Source: Saccharomyces mikatae IFO 1815 (lineage: Eukaryota; Ascomycota; Saccharomycetes; Saccharomycetales; Saccharomycetaceae). Taken from it: a stretch of DNA of 64,000 nt. Under the pieces are notes generated by a model, which saw only the letters and a list, made by a program, of their open reading frames with translations, had not been told where the DNA came from and made no database searches. The stretch is from positions 558,001-622,000 of the forward strand of contig NC_079271.1 of NCBI RefSeq assembly GCF_947241705.1. Direction: 5' to 3'. Positions 9,704-18,795 of this stretch are shown here, piece by piece. A program made the translations under genes and the position numbers. Positions within the stretch are counted from its first letter, which is position 1. Every line of letters begins with the position of its first letter.

Positions 9704-10339
9704 ATGCAGAATATCAAAGTAGGCAGAAGTGGTATTCCCGCCATTCAAAAGGATACTGTATTGCCCTCGTTAGCCGTAAGGCTTACTACTAAAGTAATGC
9801 GGTTATTGTTCATCGCAAAAATGCTCCAATATTCATTTATATCGTTTAAGCTGTGGACACCGGATACTGATATAAATTGGATCATAGCATATTCAGTCAT
9901 TGTCTCGATTTGGGGGTTTGCGGTGTGGATGGAAAGATCATATAGAAATAAGATGAATTTACAACCTCCCAGGTGTACAAAAATAAGATGCTCTCGTTGT
10001 AATACAAGAAAAAGATACCCCAAATTGTTCAAGTGTAAACAGTGGGTATATTTTCTTCTCTTATTCGTTACTTTAACCCTTTTTAACTTCGTTGTTCAGC
10101 TGGCATATACTGCAAAAGAAATGATTACTTCGGGAGTTGACATTCGTTATGAAGAAAAAAAAATTGGTGAGGACGAAATCACACCGTTACTCTTATTATC
10201 ACTAGCTACTGGTGCTTTAATCCATTTAATGATAGCTCGTACATTTAAGAATTATTACTTACATAATGGCCCATTTGAAACTGATAATGAGACTTATGCC
10301 GATGAAAAGCAGTCAGTGAGTGAAAAGGTCATAATCTAA
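9704..10339 (+). CDS. YPR071W: YPR071W, putative four-helix membrane protein of unknown function
   Basis: The function is not known. The ATG at 9704 (MQNIKVGRSG) gives 211 residues, the S. cerevisiae length. The open frame upstream starts only at a GTG. Four hydrophobic segments are visible: about 32-50, 60-79, 110-133 and 162-181. Between the second and third lies a basic loop with clustered cysteines (PPRCTKIRCSRCN, then FKCKQW), a CX4CX2C pattern that could bind metal or be lipidated. The N-terminal half reads as I remember the S. cerevisiae protein. The C-terminal half looks much more diverged. A paralogue, YIL029C, exists in S. cerevisiae. The Ty LTR nest begins about 20 bp after the stop codon. 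Confidence 0.88.
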   Translation: MQNIKVGRSGIPAIQKDTVLPSLAVRLTTKVMRLLFIAKMLQYSFISFKLWTPDTDINWIIAYSVIVSIWGFAVWMERSYRNKMNLQPPRCTKIRCSRCNTRKRYPKLFKCKQWVYFLLLFVTLTLFNFVVQLAYTAKEMITSGVDIRYEEKKIGEDEITPLLLLSLATGALIHLMIARTFKNYYLHNGPFETDNETYADEKQSVSEKVII

Positions 10340-10378
10340 CTTTGGTTTAGTCTTAATATTAAGAAATGAATGACTTTG

Positions 10379-10823
10379 TGTTGGAATAAGTGATTACTGC
10401 TATACATTTATTCGTATAAATTGGTGTTGATGATGACGAACATTCTTTAACATGATACTAATGATGTTGGGTAAATGAATACAAACATTCTTATGATGAC
10501 AAACATTCTTTAACATGATACTAATGATGTCGGGCAAATAAATACAAACATTTTTATGATTATACCAATTAAATTGGAGCAGGCAAGTTCTATTAGTTGA
10601 ATTTCCTGCATTAGTAAGATAAAGGTCTATTAATTGTCCAGAACTTAGTATATAAGAAGATGAGTTATCATCCAAATCTTCTTACCAATGTTCCGAGTTA
10701 TGTCTGAACCATTGGGTTTAATATAACCAATCAGCGTGTGTTTTAAATACCTCTCTTATATAGAATAACAAGGAACGACTTATTCTTAATTATCACAACT
10801 TACTGAACAACTAATTATCAACA
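10379..10823 (+). mobile_element. Complete 445-bp Ty-type solo LTR with target duplication
   Basis: The element starts TGTTGGAATAAG and ends TTATCAACA, the usual TG...CA ends. It is flanked by an exact 5-bp direct repeat, CTTTG, at 10374-10378 and 10824-10828, which marks a simple insertion. A TATA-like motif lies near 10757. It is not delta-like. By size without its internal duplication (about 382 bp) it is closer to the Ty4/Tsu4 (tau) class, but the family is not settled. It inserted into the delta element around it, so it is the younger of the two. No internal retrotransposon genes are present. Confidence 0.88.
10433..10558 (+). repeat. Tandem duplication of 63 bp inside the LTR
   Basis: Two adjacent copies, 10433-10495 and 10496-10558, share the core ACATTCTTTAACATGATACT and the flanking ATACAAACATT, and differ at only a few positions. 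Removing one copy would leave an LTR of about 382 bp. The duplication may belong to this copy only or be typical of the LTR family. Confidence 0.9.
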
Positions 10824-11105
10824 CTTTGAGATAATTATTGGGTTCCCATTTGTTGATAAAGGCAATATTATTTGGTATGTGGAATAAACTAAATCTGTAA
10901 TCCTACATAATTCTGTATATGCTTTTATTGTCATTTTATATGTTGTCAGTCATTACCCTATTACATTATCAATCCTTGCATTTCAGCTTCCACTTATTTC
11001 GATGACAGCTTCTCATAACTTCTGTCATCTTCTAACACCGTATATGATAATGTACTAGTAGTATGACTACTCGTTGATAGACGATAGTTGATTTTCATTT
11101 CAACA

Positions 11106-11159
11106 ATACTAGTAATGTAAATATTAGTTAGTAGATGATAGTTGATTTATATTACAACA
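11106..11159 (-). mobile_element. Ty1-type delta LTR fragment
   Basis: These 54 bp, read on the minus strand, match the first part of a delta element, including CAACTATCATCTACTAACTA and ATTACTAGTAT. The piece abuts the 5' end of the larger delta at 11105. It is the start of a second, older delta whose remainder is not present next to it. Confidence 0.85.
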
Positions 11160-11198
11160 ATATGAATAAATGTATAGTAGTAATCACTTATTCCAACA
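11160..11198 (-). mobile_element. Fragment of the same LTR family as 10379-10823, inverted
   Basis: The minus strand from 11198 begins TGTTGGAATAAGTGATTACT and matches the first 39 bp of the 445-bp LTR with about two differences. It is therefore a second copy of that family in the opposite orientation, cut off where a delta fragment begins. It lies 92 bp upstream of the serine tRNA gene, a usual place for Ty insertion. Confidence 0.85.
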
Positions 11199-11290
11199 TA
11201 TAGGACAAGAAGTTTTGAATTTAGAACAAGAGGTTCCCCTAATACTTAAATAATTAAGGCCACTACGGGAAGAACATATAGAGTATTCTG

Positions 11291-11372
11291 GGCACTATGG
11301 CCGAGTGGTTAAGGCGACAGACTTGAAATCTGTTGGGCTCTGCCCGCGCTGGTTCAAATCCTGCTGGTGTCG
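11291..11372 (+). tRNA. tS(UGA): tRNA-Ser, anticodon UGA
   Basis: This 82-nt gene decodes serine UCA. The 5' GGCACTA and the 3' TGGTGTC plus discriminator G form the acceptor stem. The anticodon arm carries the seven-base loop CTTGAAA, anticodon TGA. The long variable arm (around GGGCTCTGCCCGC) is typical of serine tRNAs. The internal A box (TGGCCGAGTGG) and B box (GGTTCAAATCC, 11351-11361) are intact, and a T-run just after the gene (TTATTTTTT) ends polymerase III transcription. There is no intron and CCA is not encoded, as usual in nuclear genes. It corresponds in position to S. cerevisiae tS(UGA)P (SUP16). Confidence 0.98.
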
Positions 11373-11938
11373 TTATTTTTTAATTATTCTTAATAAATAC
11401 TGTGTAAGTTTTTTATTAGCAGTTAACTGACACTACTGGCATATTTTATTTTGAAAAAGAGTAGAGCCGTCATAAGGCCATATCTTTTTTTGACGTTCTC
11501 TTCTTTTTCTGCTTTTTTGGTAAAACTACTCTTGTGTATGAACATTCGGCGAACTGAAAGTGTTACACGAAAGCGATAACATGGCATGATGAAAAAAGTT
11601 AATCAGTTTAAGTATAACTTACATTCTATGTGTTTTTAACCAATGCTAAGCTTTTGCACTTGTAGTAGTAAATTGTGTCACAAAGCTTTCGGACCTAGTC
11701 ATGTGACACAGTATTGCATTACCCTTCCTACTTAGTTTTTCGAACATCCGCTAATTTTGGCTACGAGATATTTTGTAGCATGGAAGTACTTCCGCATTAA
11801 CTACAATGAAATAATCGAGACCATAGTAAGAAGATCTAACCGGACCCGTCTGTCATCAAAGAATAATTAAGAATTGTAATCGGAAAATTTTTGTCAATTT
11901 CTTTTCATTGATTGCATGAAATATCCGCCCATCCTATC
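11373..11938. other. tRNA-NOT5 intergenic region
   Basis: After the tRNA terminator the spacer holds the NOT5 promoter. GTCATGTGAC at 11698-11707 contains the sequence GTCACATG on the minus strand, fitting a Cbf1-type site (RTCACRTG). An out-of-frame ATG at 11916 opens a 22-codon frame that overlaps the NOT5 start. I see no further LTR sequence here. Confidence 0.5.
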
Positions 11939-13621
11939 ATGTCTCAAAGGAAGCTACAACAAGACATTGATAAGCTTTTGAAGAAAGTGAAAGAAGGAAT
12001 TGAAGACTTTGACGACATATACGAAAAGTTCCAATCAACAGATCCTTCCAATTCATCACACAGAGAAAAGCTGGAGTCTGACTTAAAGAGAGAAATCAAA
12101 AAGCTGCAAAAACATAGAGACCAAATAAAAACATGGCTCAGTAAAGAGGATGTGAAGGATAAACAGAATGTTCTGATGACTAACAGAAGATTGATTGAAA
12201 ATGGCATGGAAAGATTCAAGTCTGTTGAGAAATTAATGAAGACAAAACAGTTTTCAAAGGAAGCTTTAACAAACCCAGATATAATTAAGGATCCTAAAGA
12301 ACTCAAAAAGAGGGATCAAGTCTTATTTATTCACGACTGCTTAGATGAACTACAAAAGCAATTAGAACAATTTGAGGCTCAAGAGAATGGGGAGCAAACA
12401 GAAAGACACGAATTTCACATTGCTAACTTGGAGAACATCTTGAAGAAACTCCAAAATAACGAAATGGATCCAGAACCAGTGGAAGAGTTCCAAGATGATA
12501 TAAAGTATTATGTTGAAAATAACGATGATCCCGATTTTATTGAATACGATACAATTTACGAGGATATGGGTTGCGAAATACAACCTTCGTCGAGTAACAA
12601 TGAGGCTCCAAAAGAAGTAAACAATCAATCTTCTATATCTAGCACTCGTGCATCAAAAAAGCAAGAACGTTCTCCGAAGAAGAAGGCTCCACAGAAAGAT
12701 GCTTCTATAACAGACAGGGCGGCGACTCCAGTGGCACCAATTGTAGAGTCAGGTTCGCAATCTATATCTTCCACGCCAACACCTGTGTCAGCTAATACAC
12801 CATTGCACACAGCCAAAGATGATGCAACAAAGCACGATAATTCTGCTCTTAGTACGCCGGCTACCAATATACCAATGAAAAAGAAGGAATCAGAAAGCGA
12901 TTCAGAGCAACAACTAAATTTTCCACCGGATAGAACAGAGGAAATCCAAAAAACTATCCAGCACGATATAGAAACAAATGCAGCCTTTCAAAATCCTCTA
13001 TTTAACGACGAGTTGAAATATTGGTTGGACTCAAAAAGGTACTTGATGCAACCTCTTCAAGAAATGTCACGAAAGATGGTATCGCAGTTAGAATCCTCAC
13101 TGTTGAATTGTCCGGATTCTTTGGATGCTGATTCACCATGTCTTTATACCAAACCATTATCTTTACCTCACCCAACGTCAATTTTTTTTCCCAATGAACC
13201 CATTCGATTTGTTTATCCGTACGATGTACCTCTAAATCCAGCAAATAATGAAAATGGTACCAACGATAAGTTTGGTAAAGATGGTAAAGCAAATTCCAGA
13301 AAGCATGACGATATTTATTCTAGGACTTCATTGGCGAGAATATTTATGAAATTCGACCTTGATACTTTATTTTTCATATTCTATCATTACCAAGGTTCGT
13401 ATGAACAGTTTTTAGCCGCTAGAGAACTTTACAAAAATAGAAATTGGCTATTCAATAAAGTAGATCGTTGTTGGTATTATAAAGAAATTGAAAAGCTGCC
13501 ACCGGGAATGGGCAAATCAGAAGAAGAATCATGGAGATATTTCGATTATAAGAAAAGTTGGCTAGCAAGACGTTGCGGTAACGACTTTGTATACGATGAA
13601 GAAGATTTTGAGAAACTGTAA
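11939..13621 (+). CDS. NOT5: Not5, CCR4-NOT complex subunit
   Basis: Not5 is a subunit of the CCR4-NOT complex, which controls mRNA deadenylation and decay. In yeast its N-terminus senses stalled ribosomes with an empty E site. The start MSQRKLQQDIDK at 11939 gives 560 residues, equal to S. cerevisiae. Residues 1 to about 235 form the helical Not3-type domain, with charged coiled-coil sequence such as KLQKHRDQIKTWL. Residues 240-330 are low-complexity and rich in Ser, Thr, Pro and Lys. The C-terminal NOT box (about 425-560) includes SLARIFMKFDLDTLFFIFYH and the conserved RCWYYKEIEKL and WRYFDYKKSW segments. Open frame upstream of 11939 starts only at a TTG. Confidence 0.97.
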   Translation: MSQRKLQQDIDKLLKKVKEGIEDFDDIYEKFQSTDPSNSSHREKLESDLKREIKKLQKHRDQIKTWLSKEDVKDKQNVLMTNRRLIENGMERFKSVEKLMKTKQFSKEALTNPDIIKDPKELKKRDQVLFIHDCLDELQKQLEQFEAQENGEQTERHEFHIANLENILKKLQNNEMDPEPVEEFQDDIKYYVENNDDPDFIEYDTIYEDMGCEIQPSSSNNEAPKEVNNQSSISSTRASKKQERSPKKKAPQKDASITDRAATPVAPIVESGSQSISSTPTPVSANTPLHTAKDDATKHDNSALSTPATNIPMKKKESESDSEQQLNFPPDRTEEIQKTIQHDIETNAAFQNPLFNDELKYWLDSKRYLMQPLQEMSRKMVSQLESSLLNCPDSLDADSPCLYTKPLSLPHPTSIFFPNEPIRFVYPYDVPLNPANNENGTNDKFGKDGKANSRKHDDIYSRTSLARIFMKFDLDTLFFIFYHYQGSYEQFLAARELYKNRNWLFNKVDRCWYYKEIEKLPPGMGKSEEESWRYFDYKKSWLARRCGNDFVYDEEDFEKL

Positions 13622-13766
13622 ATGGTACGCTTTTTACTTATATAATTCTTATCCTATTCTAGTTAGTAAATATAGTGTTCAAAATTCCCAATCTGTAGTC
13701 TTAACTATTCGTCTTGAGGCGTTTTCTTCTTACTCTATATAGATCAAATGAATAGTACTTGTCAAA

Positions 13767-14252
13767 TTATAACTCTTTTTCTAGGAACTGTTTGGAAAAA
13801 TAGGTAATTTGCTTGAAGTTATACTCGAAATCTTGTATGTCACCATACCAAGGATCCTCTATAATAGTCTGTACAGTTCCATCACTAGTGTTCCAGTCAC
13901 CAAAAAGACAGACCTTAGCTTTAGACCCCTTTGGTTGTATTTTTTTCAAGTTGCTGATGTTGGACTCGTCCATACCAATTATATAGTCATATTCATTGAA
14001 ATGTTTAGTCTTTATTTGTTTCCCCTTATGGTTGATCCTGACGCCATGTTGTTTGCAAATGGATACCGTACGATGGTCAGGAGTTTCTCCAACATGATAA
14101 TTGGAAGTGCCAAAGGAATCAATCTTATCAAATCGATTTCCCAAATCAGCCTTTTCCACTTCATGTTTGAAAATGGCTTCGGCCATAGGTGATCTACAGA
14201 AGTTGCCCAAACAAATAAATGCTACTGATGTTTTTGCTTCTTCGATTGTCAT
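13767..14252 (-). CDS. LTP1: Ltp1, low-molecular-weight protein tyrosine phosphatase
   Basis: Ltp1 is a cytosolic phosphatase of 161 residues, the same length as in S. cerevisiae. The CX5R active-site loop reads CLGNFCRSP, with Cys14 as the nucleophile and Arg20 binding phosphate. The family usually has Ile where Phe stands here, but the S. cerevisiae protein also has Phe as I remember it. The general-acid loop DPWYGD lies near 130-136. The physiological substrate is not well defined. LTP1 and TKL1 are in tandem on the minus strand and NOT5 converges from the left. Confidence 0.97.
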   Translation of the reverse strand: MTIEEAKTSVAFICLGNFCRSPMAEAIFKHEVEKADLGNRFDKIDSFGTSNYHVGETPDHRTVSICKQHGVRINHKGKQIKTKHFNEYDYIIGMDESNISNLKKIQPKGSKAKVCLFGDWNTSDGTVQTIIEDPWYGDIQDFEYNFKQITYFSKQFLEKEL

Positions 14253-14346
14253 ATTTTCCTATACTCGTCTTTTTTAACCCTTTTTCTCTTATTCTGATAC
14301 TTCGACAGTTTGATTTGCCTCTTAAGAATAAATATATATATATATG

Positions 14347-14391
<45 letters not shown>

Positions 14392-14674
14392 TTGAATTTT
14401 GTGATATGCTCCAGATTGCTCGAACAGCTTGGTAAATAAACTCGGCACATGTCTTGGCACAACGAAAAAAAGAGAAAGCGCAACATGACTGTTTCTCAAT
14501 GATATACGACACCAGAATAAAAAAGAATGAATATTTAGAATATTGTTAAAAGTCGAAAACTATTTTCTTTGCTTGATCGTTTATAAAAAAGCCGTATTTA
14601 GGTTGTATAAAGTGTTATTTTCATATATTTCACAAATAAAATCATGTCAAACCCGATGATCCATGATCAAGTAT
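14253..14674. other. LTP1 upstream / TKL1 downstream region with dinucleotide repeat
   Basis: The spacer holds the TKL1 3' end and the LTP1 promoter. A compound microsatellite at about 14332-14391 consists of alternating TA stretches followed by an uninterrupted (TG)n run of roughly 26-28 bases, then TATA again. Such alternating purine-pyrimidine DNA is prone to slippage and can adopt Z-DNA. I see no gene. Confidence 0.75.
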
Positions 14675-16717
14675 TTAGAAAGCCTTTTTCAAAGGAGAAA
14701 TAAGCTTGTCACCCTTATAGAATGCAATGGTTTTTTGAGCTCTTTCGGCAACACCTTCTGGGGTGAAGCCGAAGAACTTGAACACTTCTGGTGCCTTACC
14801 GGAAGCACCAAATCTGTCAATACCGAAGGATTGATGAGCGTATTTGCCCCAACATGTGGTGGCCAAAACTTCAACAGACATGATTGGAACATTGTCTGGT
14901 AAAACCGATAATCTGTATTCTAGGGATTGTTTATCAAAAGTGAAGAAATCTGGTAGAGAAACAACACGAGTTTTGATGTTCTTGGCAGCCAATGTCTTAG
15001 CTGCTTCAACACTCAAGGAGACTTCGGAACCAGTGGCAACCAAGATTATATCAGGGTTAGCAACATCTTGTAGTACGTAACCACCCTTGGAGGCGCTTTC
15101 GATGGAACTACCTTCCAATTGTGGTAAGTTTTGTCTAGATAAAGCAATGATACTTGGAGTATGTTTGGATTCTAAAGAGTTCTTGTAGGCAGCGGAAACT
15201 TCGTTACCATCGGCTGGTCTCCAAACTTGAATGTTTGGTAAGGATCTAAAATGTGCTAAAGTTTCAATAGGTTGATGTGTTGGACCATCCTCACCGACAC
15301 CAATGGAATCATGTGTAGCAACCCAGATAACTGGGTGACCAGATAGGGCGGATAATCTAACGGCACCGGCAGCGTAAGAAACAAAGTTCAAGAAAGTACC
15401 ACCGTAAGGTTTGTAGTTGGCACCGAAGGCGGAGATACCATTCATGATGGCACCCATAGCGTGTTCCCTGATACCATATCTAATGTATCTACCAGAATAG
15501 TTACCAGAACCGGAAGAAGGAGGTTGGAAATCAAGAGCCTCCTTCCATCTGGTCAAGTTAGAAGGCGTTAAATCGGCAGAGCCACCGATCAATTCTGGCA
15601 ATTGGTTGTAAACATCTTCAAGGACAGTTTCTGACAATTTTCTAGTGGCAACAGCAGAATCTTGAGGGGTGTAAGTTGGTAACTTGGATTCCCAGTTAGC
15701 AGGTAGTTGGCCGCTCAATCTTCTAGCCAACTCAGCACCTAATTCAGGATACTTCTTTTGGTATTCACTGAACAACTTATTCCATTTATTGTTCGCTTCC
15801 ACACCTGGCTTTAAAATTGTCTTTTGGTAGTGGTCGTAAACTTCTTGTGGAACAACAAAGGACTTGTCTGGGTTGAAACCAAATTTGGTCTTTAGTTGTT
15901 TAACATCGTCTGGTTTTAATGGAGCACCATGCACGGAGTGGGAACCGGCGTGTAAGGATCCATATCCGATGGTAGTGCTAATTTTGATCAAAGTTGGTTT
16001 GTCCTTGGATAGCTTAGCCTGGGCAATAGCCTTAGAAATACCATCTAGATCATCGTTACCGTTTTCTACGTATAAGACTTCCCAGCCGTAAGCTTCGTAT
16101 CTTTTAGCAACGTCTTCGTCGAAGGAAATGCTGGTATCACCATCAATAGTAATCTTGTTATCGTCGTAGAGAACAATCAAGTTACCCAATTTCAAGTGAC
16201 CAGCCAAAGAGCAAGCTTCTGAAGATATACCTTCTTGTAAACAACCATCACCCAGGAAAGTGTAGGTGTAACTGTCAGATAAGGTGAAATCTGGCTTGTT
16301 GTAAGTAGCAGCTAGATTGGCTTGAGCCATAGCCATACCAACGGCATTGGAGACACCTTGACCCAATGGACCTGTGGTGACTTCGACACCTGGTAGCTCG
16401 AATTCAGGATGACCTGGAGTTCTGGAACCTAATTGTCTAAATTGTTTCAAGTCTTCAATGGATAGATCGTAACCAGTCAGATGTAACATGGAATACAACA
16501 AAGCAACGGCGTGACCGTTGGACAAGACGAATCTATCTCTGTTGATCCAGTCTGGGTTAGTTGGGTTCATGCGCATTTGGCTCCACAGAACGTGGGCAGC
16601 TGGAGCCATGCCCAATGGGGCACCTGGATGACCTGAGTTGGCCTTGGACACGGTGTCCACAGCCAAAATTCTTATGGTGGAGACGGCTAGCTTATCAATG
16701 TCAGTGAATTGGGTCAT
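14675..16717 (-). CDS. TKL1: Tkl1, transketolase
   Basis: This is the major cytosolic transketolase of the pentose phosphate pathway. It transfers two-carbon ketol units between sugar phosphates using thiamine diphosphate and a divalent metal. The protein is 680 residues, as in S. cerevisiae. Visible landmarks are the early SKANSGHPGAPLG (about 23-36), the thiamine-diphosphate motif GDGCLQEG with a following metal-binding Asn, the HGAPLKPDD loop with the active-site histidine, and GIREHAMG near 415-422 with the catalytic glutamate. The SVEVLATTCWGKYAHQSFG segment lies near the C-terminus. Strong codon bias (GGT, TTG, AAG) points to high expression. Confidence 0.99.
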   Translation of the reverse strand: MTQFTDIDKLAVSTIRILAVDTVSKANSGHPGAPLGMAPAAHVLWSQMRMNPTNPDWINRDRFVLSNGHAVALLYSMLHLTGYDLSIEDLKQFRQLGSRTPGHPEFELPGVEVTTGPLGQGVSNAVGMAMAQANLAATYNKPDFTLSDSYTYTFLGDGCLQEGISSEACSLAGHLKLGNLIVLYDDNKITIDGDTSISFDEDVAKRYEAYGWEVLYVENGNDDLDGISKAIAQAKLSKDKPTLIKISTTIGYGSLHAGSHSVHGAPLKPDDVKQLKTKFGFNPDKSFVVPQEVYDHYQKTILKPGVEANNKWNKLFSEYQKKYPELGAELARRLSGQLPANWESKLPTYTPQDSAVATRKLSETVLEDVYNQLPELIGGSADLTPSNLTRWKEALDFQPPSSGSGNYSGRYIRYGIREHAMGAIMNGISAFGANYKPYGGTFLNFVSYAAGAVRLSALSGHPVIWVATHDSIGVGEDGPTHQPIETLAHFRSLPNIQVWRPADGNEVSAAYKNSLESKHTPSIIALSRQNLPQLEGSSIESASKGGYVLQDVANPDIILVATGSEVSLSVEAAKTLAAKNIKTRVVSLPDFFTFDKQSLEYRLSVLPDNVPIMSVEVLATTCWGKYAHQSFGIDRFGASGKAPEVFKFFGFTPEGVAERAQKTIAFYKGDKLISPLKKAF

Positions 16718-17661
16718 TCTGTTTGCTAAGGTGATAAGTATATAGAGTTGCTTGAGATGAGCTTCCTTCTCTGATGTACTTCAGTTCGAATCGAAACTTG
16801 AAATGAAAACAAAAAATGAAAACGAAAAGAAAGACAACGATGAGAGCTTTGAAAATAATTAATTAAGAAGCTACGATCAAGTATGTGCGTAAAAGATCAG
16901 GGGGGAGTATGTACGTAACCTAAAAGATTGAGAAAGAGTTTATATATGAATCATGCTTGAGATCATTTCTTCTTGACTTCTCAAGAAAATTTTTCATTTC
17001 TCGAACTTCTCGAGAGATCGCGAACGGAACGGCAAATGCCGCCGGCCTTTCTCGGGAAGAAAATTACATGATAAATGGCGGTGAGAAAAACGAATAACCG
17101 ATGGGTACCCGCAGCGGAGGTATAGTATGAGGTCTTTTAAGCCCGGATCAAAGTCGGGTAACGCGTAGTACAGTGACACGAGACTTGTTCTATTACAGAT
17201 GACTGTCGCGTGGAAGCTTGGTGTTTTAGTTCCGTTGGCATTTTAGGAAGGTTCTCCACGAAAGAGATGGAATGTACTTTGAAAATGACTCTATGCATCT
17301 TGGACAGGCGCTGGGCGTATTGCTTTTTAAACGCATCATATGTGAATATTATCTAAATTGTAATTCTAAGGATTTACTATTTTATATTTGGTTCATCAGC
17401 TGTTACATTTATGGATTCATTTTTTTTTGAAAGGTGAGTCTGGAAGTGTTCAAAGGAGGGCTGAAGAGCAAGAGTATTTCTTATGGATGCATTGCTTACT
17501 TGTACGATTACTCAAGAAAGTAAAAAAAGAGTGCTTGTTGTGATGTATACGAATGACTATATAGGGGTAAATTGTTGAATATTGATATCATATGGCGTTT
17601 CCTTTTTTTTTTCCTGGAAATCCGATAATACTTATAGGCTATCTGTAGATAGGCTTGTTAT
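16718..17661. other. TKL1-OPY2 intergenic region, probable TKL1 promoter
   Basis: About 940 bp without a supported gene. A GTATGTRCGTAA motif occurs twice, at 16881-16892 and 16907-16918, each followed within a few bases by AAAAGAT. AGGGGG between them contains a stress-element core (AGGGG). An inverted repeat TTCTTGA-CTTC-TCAAGAA lies at 16970-16987, and a TCTCGAGA palindrome follows about 20 bp later. CGGGTAA at 17155-17161 fits the Reb1 core. S. cerevisiae lists dubious frames here, but I see no coding evidence. Confidence 0.5.
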
Positions 17662-18795
17662 TTATTGTTCATCATGTATTTCAAACTTGTCCTCGAAGGG
17701 ACTCTCAGTACGACCATCCTGAGTTCCCTCGCGTATCGATTCTGGGATTTCTAAATCCAGTATGAAACTTCCCTCTTCTTCGTCATCATCGTTGTTCTGA
17801 TCTTGGCTTTCGTTGTTCTCTGCAATATGTAGAAGATTGTCAGCAACGTCGTCAGCTTCTGTTTGTTGCTCGGTGACAACCAGGTCCTGAATCTCCTTGT
17901 CACTCTCTTCCTCAGCTATTTGAACGAGCTTGGGTTTAGCACGAATAGCGGTTATGAGGTTATCCTCTGCGTCCCTACTATGAACTCCCTTATTGGGGCC
18001 CAGATTGTGCTCATCATCTTCCTCATCTATACCATCCAAGATAGATGAACCTAAAGTTATATGTGATCTAATGTCACCAGCTGCATTTTGTCTTTTAGAA
18101 CTCGAACGCAGCTTTGATTGCAGTTTATCAGCAGTTAGACCGCTTGTCACACCAGGAATATAGGCAATAGGTAAGATATTCGAGGCCTTTGTACGTGTAG
18201 TGGACGTAGAACTTCTATTCCCTGGAATATTGAGAGTGGGAGGTACTAATGTGGCGTTGAAAAGAGTATGATTTTCATTCTTTCCCATATCTCCGTCACT
18301 TACATCGTCGTCGTCATCGTCGTCGTCATCTTCATCGTCATCAAAATACTCTTCATCGTTCCCGTAGTTCTGCGCTGCCTCTTTCAGTTTCAAAGCCTTA
18401 TTTCTTTGCCTTTTAGGCTTCCAATATCTCTTATTGATAAAGTATAACGCCACTAAGACAATAAGCATCGCTCCACCTACAATTCCCACAGTGAACCCTA
18501 CAATAAGTGGAGTTTTTCCAGTTGAATTACCACTAGAACTAGAACTAGAACTAGAACTGGAGGAGGAGGTAGTTAAACTACTCAGTTGTGAGTCAGATTG
18601 TTTTGCACAGTATTTGGAAGGACAGCTGTCACATGTTAATGAAGTCATGACGCAGTACTCTCCTGAAGCACAAACAGGACAGGACACAACCGAATCGCAA
18701 ATAACACATCCGTCGCTACCTCTCGCTGGGGAAGTTGAAGAAGTCGCTGTACTCGATAAGGTTGTACTTGAAGAAGCCCTGGAAGAGCTCGGCAT
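17662..18795 (-). CDS. OPY2: Opy2, membrane anchor of the HOG osmosensing pathway
   Basis: Opy2 is a single-pass plasma-membrane protein that recruits Ste50 (and so Ste11) to the Sho1 branch of the HOG pathway. The start at 18795 (MPSSSRASS) gives 377 residues, against 360 in S. cerevisiae as I remember. The outer part has a Ser/Thr-rich N-terminus and an eight-cysteine cluster at about 28-65 containing [14 protein letters not shown] and CDSC. A poly-Ser tract follows, then a transmembrane helix (about 96-121, [20 protein letters not shown]) and a basic stop-transfer [10 protein letters not shown]. The cytoplasmic tail has an acidic D/E run near 150-165, which with the poly-Ser may account for the extra length. 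Open frame before 18795 starts only at a TTG. Confidence 0.94.
   Translation of the reverse strand: MPSSSRASSSTTLSSTATSSTSPARGSDGCVICDSVVSCPVCASGEYCVMTSLTCDSCPSKYCAKQSDSQLSSLTTSSSSSSSSSSSSGNSTGKTPLIVGFTVGIVGGAMLIVLVALYFINKRYWKPKRQRNKALKLKEAAQNYGNDEEYFDDDEDDDDDDDDDVSDGDMGKNENHTLFNATLVPPTLNIPGNRSSTSTTRTKASNILPIAYIPGVTSGLTADKLQSKLRSSSKRQNAAGDIRSHITLGSSILDGIDEEDDEHNLGPNKGVHSRDAEDNLITAIRAKPKLVQIAEEESDKEIQDLVVTEQQTEADDVADNLLHIAENNESQDQNNDDDEEEGSFILDLEIPESIREGTQDGRTESPFEDKFEIHDEQ

Larger units (their letters stand above)
10360..11105 (-). mobile_element. Ty1/Ty2-type delta solo LTR, split by a later LTR insertion
   Basis: Read on the minus strand, the sequence from 11105 follows the Ty1 delta, from a TGTTGAAATG start through segments such as ACGGTGTTAGAAGATGAC and GGATTGATAATGTAATAGG. 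Near its 3' end it holds CTTTATCAACA and AATTATCTCAAAG, and it ends at about 10360. A 445-bp LTR sits 18 bp inside its 3' end, at 10379-10823. Without that insertion and its duplicated target, the element is about 296 bp, somewhat below the 334 bp of S. cerevisiae delta. It is an old solo LTR with no internal Ty coding sequence. Confidence 0.9.

Noticed and set aside
10400-10675. 91-codon minus-strand frame with a repeated 21-residue unit
   Set aside because: It lies inside the 445-bp LTR, and the repeat is the 63-bp tandem duplication read in frame. No protein function is implied.
16970-17010. Possible heat-shock element near TTCTTGACTTCTCAAGAA and TTCTCGAACTTCTCGAGA
   Set aside because: The TTC/GAA units do not keep the 5-bp period of a heat-shock element, so I record only the inverted repeats.
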